A DNA stretch of 64,000 nucleotides from Symsagittifera roscoffensis. Its lineage: Eukaryota; Xenacoelomorpha; Acoela; Convolutidae. Within the stretch, counting starts at the first letter, position 1. The number at the start of each line of letters is the position of its first letter. Position numbers and translations under genes: made by a program. Below the pieces are notes generated by a model, which saw only the letters and a program-made list of their open reading frames with translations, searched no databases and had not been told where the DNA came from. The stretch is from positions 43,416,395 to 43,480,394 of the forward strand of contig NC_087062.1 of NCBI RefSeq assembly GCF_963678635.1, given 5' to 3'. Positions 61,201-64,000 of the stretch are shown here, in pieces.

Positions 61201-64000
61201 GAGTGGATTGCGATCTCTGACATATCGGAGTTGGAAGCTGTTTCAGACGTGTTGTCCCAGGACTGGGGTCTCGAGTCAACACTTGAGTCGACTGATTCCT
61301 CAACATCATATTCCAAGTTGTCTGAGATGTTTCTTGACTCCCCGGACAAAACTCTGTCCATCGGTCGCTTCAAAGCCGACTCCCCGGACAAAATTCTGCC
61401 CCTAGGTGGTCTAGTCAGCCTCTCCCCGGACAAGTCGTCCTGCACGGGCTCAAAGGTGTCTGACTCCTCAGATGAGACGTCCTTGACTGGCTCGAAGGTG
61501 TCAGACTCCCCGGACATTGTCTCGTCCACGGACGAACAATCTGGGCTTGGCTCGTACTCCTCTTTTGCATCCGTGAAGTGCACTCTCCTCGTGAAGCTAG
61601 ATTTCGATCTTATCCTGACTTCTTCAGTAGTTTGGTTCTGGTTCAATGTTCCATATTCAGTGAACGAAGTTCTCAACAAGACTTCTTTCGGCATCGAGGT
61701 CACCAGCTGGTTGACGATCGACCTGCAATCCCGTTCAACGCCTCGGCTGCGAATGGACACTGGCCTCTTCTCTGTTCTCTCGGTGACAGTCAACCGCTGC
61801 ATGGTCTCCATCCATTCACGATCATGCCTATCCACTTCCCTATCCAACAAGTCGCGGAGTTTTCCCATGACCTCCGGCGCCACGTTCACCGTCTTGTTCA
61901 ATAAAGCGATGCTGTTTATACCCAGCCTGGTCAGTTCTTGCTGTACCAAGTTGGATCGGACTAGCAGATCCAACGGAACGGGTTCGCCTCTGGCTAAAAG
62001 CTTTATCTCCGCGGCCGTCTCCACTGGAAGGTCAGGGTGTCCAGGTATAGGATGTCCTGACTTGTCTAACCACCTAGTAAGTGGCAGCTTGTCGTAGGTT
62101 TCTTTGTCCAGAAAGGAAAACCCGTCTTTGATCTCTGATTGGTTAGCTTGCTTCTCCTCGAGGCGCTCATAAAATTCTGTCTTTTTACTGAGGCTATCTG
62201 CGTTCTGGTGCTTGTCACGGGTACGGTGCTCTATGATCATGTGGTATCCATCCAGGCGCACGATCCAACGACCAATGTAGCTTTGATCCATCGAATAGGT
62301 TTTCAGCCAGGCAAGGGCACGATTGTCCACACGTAACTTGAATGGAGCACTCCCCAGGTAGGCCCTGTATTTTTCCACGAACGTGATCACAGCAAACATC
62401 TCCGCTTTTGGTGCGCCGTACTTCATCTCAGTGTCACTCAGGACTTTACTTCCATAAGCTATCGGACGAAGAACCGTTCTCCCGTTCCACTCCTGCTCTT
62501 GGTGAAGTATGCCTGATATCGCAACCACTGATGCATCCGTGTCCAGCACGAACATTCCCTTCTCCGTTGGCATGCCGAGGACCGGTGCCTCGCAAAGTTC
62601 ACGTTTGATGTTTTCAAATGAGACTTGTGCCTCATCAGTCCAGGTGAACTTTTTGCCCTTGTTTCTCATCAATCTCTGCATGGGGTATATTTTGTCAGCA
62701 TACCCCTTGATGAACTCACGATAATAATTGGCGAATCCCAGAAAACTCATCAACTGTGTATCTGTTTTAGGTGCCTTCCAGGTCAACACCGCTTCAACCG
62801 CTTCGGGATCTGGTCTCACTCCATGTTTGTCAACCAGACGGCCCAAATACTTTATGGAATCCCTGAGGATTTCACACTTAGAGGGTTTGCATTTCAGACC
62901 CGCCTGCTTCATGCAAGAAAACACCTCCTCCAACCTCTCTATGTGGTCTTCTAGGGTTGGTGTTGCAATCACAACATCATCGACATAACACATGATGAGA
63001 TTCCCGTATTTCTTAGTGACGCTCGTGAGTGCCTGAGCCATCAGTCGCTGGAATGTGGCCGTCGCGTTGCACAATCCGAATGGCATCCTCTTCCACTGGA
63101 ACAGTCCCAGCTCACACGCGAAACCTGTTTTCTCTCGATCTTGCTTTCTGAGTGGCACTTGCCAGAATGCTGAGCCCAAATCCAACGTCGTGAAGAACTT
63201 AGCGTCTCCCAGCTTGGATAGGCTCTCATCGATGCGGGGAATGGGGTATGCGTCTTTTATAGTCACTGCGTTCAGATAACGGAAATCACAACAAAACCTG
63301 AGTTGCCCCCCTTTCTTTTTCGCCATGACCACGCCACAGGCCCATGGGGACTTCGACGGCTCGATCATGTCGTACTCCATTAACATCTCGATTTCCTTCC
63401 TACACGCTTCTGACTTGTTTGGGGTCATTCTTCTCGCCCCTTCCCTATGAGGTACCGAGCCCTCTTCTATCTCAATCTCGTGCTCTACAAAATTGCAACA
63501 ACCTATGTCGGCCTTATGTTTCGAAAAAACGTCTGCGTTCCGATTTAGCACCGCCCTGAGCGAATCTAGTTCCTTGTCAGATATTTTACCCTTCAGATGT
63601 TCTATCTCAGGTAGGACAGGCCTATTCGCTGCTAACTCTGCTTCCGTCGGCCTCTCAGGAAAGTTGGAACAACTAGACAGCCCGTCATCTGTTTCCGACT
63701 TCATTGAAAACAATTTCCTAGAAGATTTCAATTCAATTACTCTTTTCATTATACATTCTTGGTTCGCATGTAATGGACACTTAGTTACATCAAACTTCTT
63801 CAAGTTCTCCACACTCAGAAAGTCTGTGTTCAGAGGCAAAGCGTAGCCAAGTTTCTTTCCCCTCTGTATTGTCACTGTTGTTGCTTCTGTGTTCAATAAC
63901 ACACTCACACACAGTCCGCTCTGAGTGAGTGAGAAGCTTCTTCCTAAAATAGCCGAGCTTTTACTGTTTGGATTTGGTACCAGACACACCTGTCTGTCAT
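58266..64000 (-). CDS. pol: Retroelement Pol polyprotein with C-terminal macro-like domain (5' partial)
   Basis: More than 1,907 residues, open past the window edge. Numbering from 63989: RT about 188-390 with TTLDLGSAFWQVPL and CYVDDVV (Asp337/338). RNase H about 478-600 with VLDTDASVVA and NADSLSK. A Ser/Glu-rich linker 800-960 with repeated SGES. Integrase 1120-1450 with H-H-C-C (HDQMGHQG, CLSC), the D,D,E core (QIDHQ, FQSDNGKAF, NGLVERQNR) and a KWRGPFQI tail. Acidic linker 1500-1650. Residues 1757-1900 resemble a macro domain (see separate entry). All catalytic residues of RT, RNase H and integrase that I checked are present, and no stop interrupts it. It would copy and integrate the element. 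Confidence 0.9.
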   Translation of the reverse strand, partial: DRQVCLVPNPNSKSSAILGRSFSLTQSGLCVSVLLNTEATTVTIQRGKKLGYALPLNTDFLSVENLKKFDVTKCPLHANQECIMKRVIELKSSRKLFSMKSETDDGLSSCSNFPERPTEAELAANRPVLPEIEHLKGKISDKELDSLRAVLNRNADVFSKHKADIGCCNFVEHEIEIEEGSVPHREGARRMTPNKSEACRKEIEMLMEYDMIEPSKSPWACGVVMAKKKGGQLRFCCDFRYLNAVTIKDAYPIPRIDESLSKLGDAKFFTTLDLGSAFWQVPLRKQDREKTGFACELGLFQWKRMPFGLCNATATFQRLMAQALTSVTKKYGNLIMCYVDDVVIATPTLEDHIERLEEVFSCMKQAGLKCKPSKCEILRDSIKYLGRLVDKHGVRPDPEAVEAVLTWKAPKTDTQLMSFLGFANYYREFIKGYADKIYPMQRLMRNKGKKFTWTDEAQVSFENIKRELCEAPVLGMPTEKGMFVLDTDASVVAISGILHQEQEWNGRTVLRPIAYGSKVLSDTEMKYGAPKAEMFAVITFVEKYRAYLGSAPFKLRVDNRALAWLKTYSMDQSYIGRWIVRLDGYHMIIEHRTRDKHQNADSLSKKTEFYERLEEKQANQSEIKDGFSFLDKETYDKLPLTRWLDKSGHPIPGHPDLPVETAAEIKLLARGEPVPLDLLVRSNLVQQELTRLGINSIALLNKTVNVAPEVMGKLRDLLDREVDRHDREWMETMQRLTVTERTEKRPVSIRSRGVERDCRSIVNQLVTSMPKEVLLRTSFTEYGTLNQNQTTEEVRIRSKSSFTRRVHFTDAKEEYEPSPDCSSVDETMSGESDTFEPVKDVSSEESDTFEPVQDDLSGERLTRPPRGRILSGESALKRPMDRVLSGESRNISDNLEYDVEESVDSSVDSRPQSWDNTSETASNSDMSEIAIHSLLVDWKQRGLDRETHQDPDRDRYTSVEEGTVIDNAADELELIAVSKRPTRLLPHGTVVRTNLEPSVQEATPLKKIWCVKLMDDAHAPEIMSGQMNVVKTYLKARYRLSDLLRAQRNDRMTSSLKRWIENGAPDRGDLEEDSYKILKQFYLKRKDLLYLNKDGIVACKRKEEDKVLYKYNSIVLPQLYQTELLFRSHDQMGHQGVDKVYNRIQKRFEWPRLKKACEKWIAACLSCQQAKDTRKLRFPLQSIESSGFNEVVQIDHQKICMTATGYNQVLVMIDHFTKYAEAAPCMTASAEETCDHLINVWIARHGCPITFQSDNGKAFVGDLTKELMKRSQVAQAHSTTYHPQTNGLVERQNRTLVSMLRVYCSRYMDDWDKHLPQVMGAYNSTEHSTTGISPHMMLTGHEKALPLTFFYPEYEGKRTAPQTYVRDVIRRQQDLNDLCRRNTQQAQIRQKRRFDKRTADAKAYSVGDYVWVFQQVVPPKGTKKLLKKWRGPFQITEVHQGGRFYRLSTGRAAHYENIKPHNASSEDWCIPADMQEGDYLIVDPACEVNERGTRDKNDGNEVVDDCDLPLDLELTERVEVDDETLPYAEEDWDCPEQTEIDKGIQPDFPLTMETRQSKKGKNQKKYNPYGEDFVVDRIVVSDVIDSLVGLDEVAMLGEIDLVNDMDQDWIDDRSEPEVEFEPEAEQTHEQELTNLRVLEWLHDLPTDPKETILTIQDVDRDGVKYISHDNTESNWVAPDGPLRVPQSNLGLLDFGRSTGTSMDIFVRGVGVGLTHTENLIIKKLKSARETGELETEGENAKKPPFGRIFESYFDLPNHYSNNIVITDSDFILTERTCAIAITADVSFKTALAADFKREYKNIEFLWKQRPGVGGMIALPPVASQIPGKYLCFLVTKATDRQHVNPESLVLALTRLRDFLVERGVTSLSLPVYDPNRGKLHPRELYALVHVIFSETDIEVYLHKKYYLSIC
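58292..58721 (-). other. Macro-like (ADP-ribose-binding) domain at the Pol C-terminus
   Basis: Residues about 1757-1900 of Pol. NNIVITDSDF matches the first strand. TCAIAITADVSFKTALAADF and KREY match 'strand, loop 1, helix with L/F-K-x-x-Y/F' of TARG1/Poa1p-type macro domains. KYLCFLVTKATDR matches the central strand 'Y..YLITK'. LVLALTRLRDFLVERG and VTSLSLPVYDPNRGKL match 'L..L...L...GV..L.MP.IG.GL', and FSETDIEVYLH the last strand. The glycine-rich first loop is replaced and the second loop is PVYDPNRGKL, so ADP-ribose binding is plausible but catalysis is uncertain. Assignment is by pattern only. Confidence 0.6.
61330..61520 (-). repeat. Interspersed CTCCCCGGACA motif cluster in pol linker
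   Basis: CTCCCCGGACA occurs at about 61338, 61380, 61421 and 61505, and again at 58873 and, outside coding DNA, at 48817. In pol it encodes the repeated SGES (minus strand TCCGGGGAGTC). Several copies are preceded by similar neighbours (ATTTTGTCC, then GATGGACAG or GATGGATAT). Recurrence both inside and outside the reading frame suggests more than protein constraint. Confidence 0.65.

Larger units (their letters stand above)
47931..64000 (-). mobile_element. LTR retroelement with macro-like and SGNH domains (partial, 5' end outside window)
   Basis: Read leftwards from the right edge, it holds pol (RT, RNase H, integrase, macro-like C-terminus), a 355-bp spacer, a giant coding region with an SGNH hydrolase, a polypurine tract and a 3' LTR. 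RT before RNase H before integrase and the GPY/F-like integrase tail place it with Ty3/gypsy. At least 16 kb is visible, large for this superfamily. The frames are long and nearly lesion-free, so the copy is young. The protease is not in the window, but the sister copy at 45.4 kb shows where it lies. Confidence 0.85.

Overview
The window is about 35-40% GC eukaryotic DNA from an invertebrate animal. It holds one host gene and is otherwise filled by decayed transposons and tandem or dispersed repeats. The host gene, an intron-containing homologue of nuclear pore glycoprotein gp210, excludes a prokaryote. The BEL/Pao element points to an animal, because that superfamily is essentially metazoan. 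I cannot place the phylum; a nematode-like lineage is only a guess.

Layout. 121-2938: two near-identical 1.41-kb tandem units carrying fragments of a Polinton/Maverick-type element (a penton-like capsid segment and an adenovirus-type protease segment). 3576-8958: a minus-strand BEL/Pao retrotransposon relic with an internal 0.95-kb tandem duplication and a 200-bp N gap (8579-8778). 9995-16863: a plus-strand degenerate Ty3/gypsy element with gag, protease, RT, RNase H and integrase remnants, ending in a 288-bp LTR. 17393-21150: three 1.25-kb tandem units. 24125-30883 (minus): the gp210 gene, two large exons and one 1.2-kb intron, with the first exon not found. 32170-34866: two 1.35-kb tandem units with a tRNA-like segment. 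34868-35386: an RTE-like LINE 3' end. 36464-37192: a 729-bp palindromic (foldback, Tc1-like) element inserted in a dispersed repeat. 39880-40960: a second LINE relic. 41493-44702: two related LTR-like repeats with a decayed SGNH-hydrolase-like coding piece. 44703-47690: a truncated plus-strand LTR element.

The most notable object is the minus-strand LTR retroelement from about 47931 to the right edge. Its pol is open to the window end (58266-64000). It carries intact RT, RNase H and integrase motifs, and its last ~145 residues resemble an ADP-ribose-binding macro domain. Downstream, where env would normally lie, is a giant coding region (57823-49564). It encodes a coiled coil, a complete SGNH/GDSL-type hydrolase domain, a second SGNH-like fold and some 1,600 residues I do not recognise. 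Only two lesions interrupt it: a 7-bp tandem duplication (+1 frame) at 54386-54402 and one in-frame TGA at 50005-50007. The truncated sister at 44.7-47.7 kb shares pol at high protein similarity. An SGNH-like relic precedes the LTR-like repeat at 43.8 kb, so the SGNH cargo may recur in the family.

The repeats talk to each other. The same tRNA-like/'CGATTACAAG-CTCTCGCAAATG' sequence recurs at 32.6, 34.0, 39.5 and 41.3 kb. A ~320-bp repeat occurs at 3.2, 9.4 and (reversed) 36.4/37.3 kb. Pieces of the 1.25-kb tandem unit recur at 38.4 kb. The host gene's intron also contains dispersed repeats and a perfect 15-bp hairpin.
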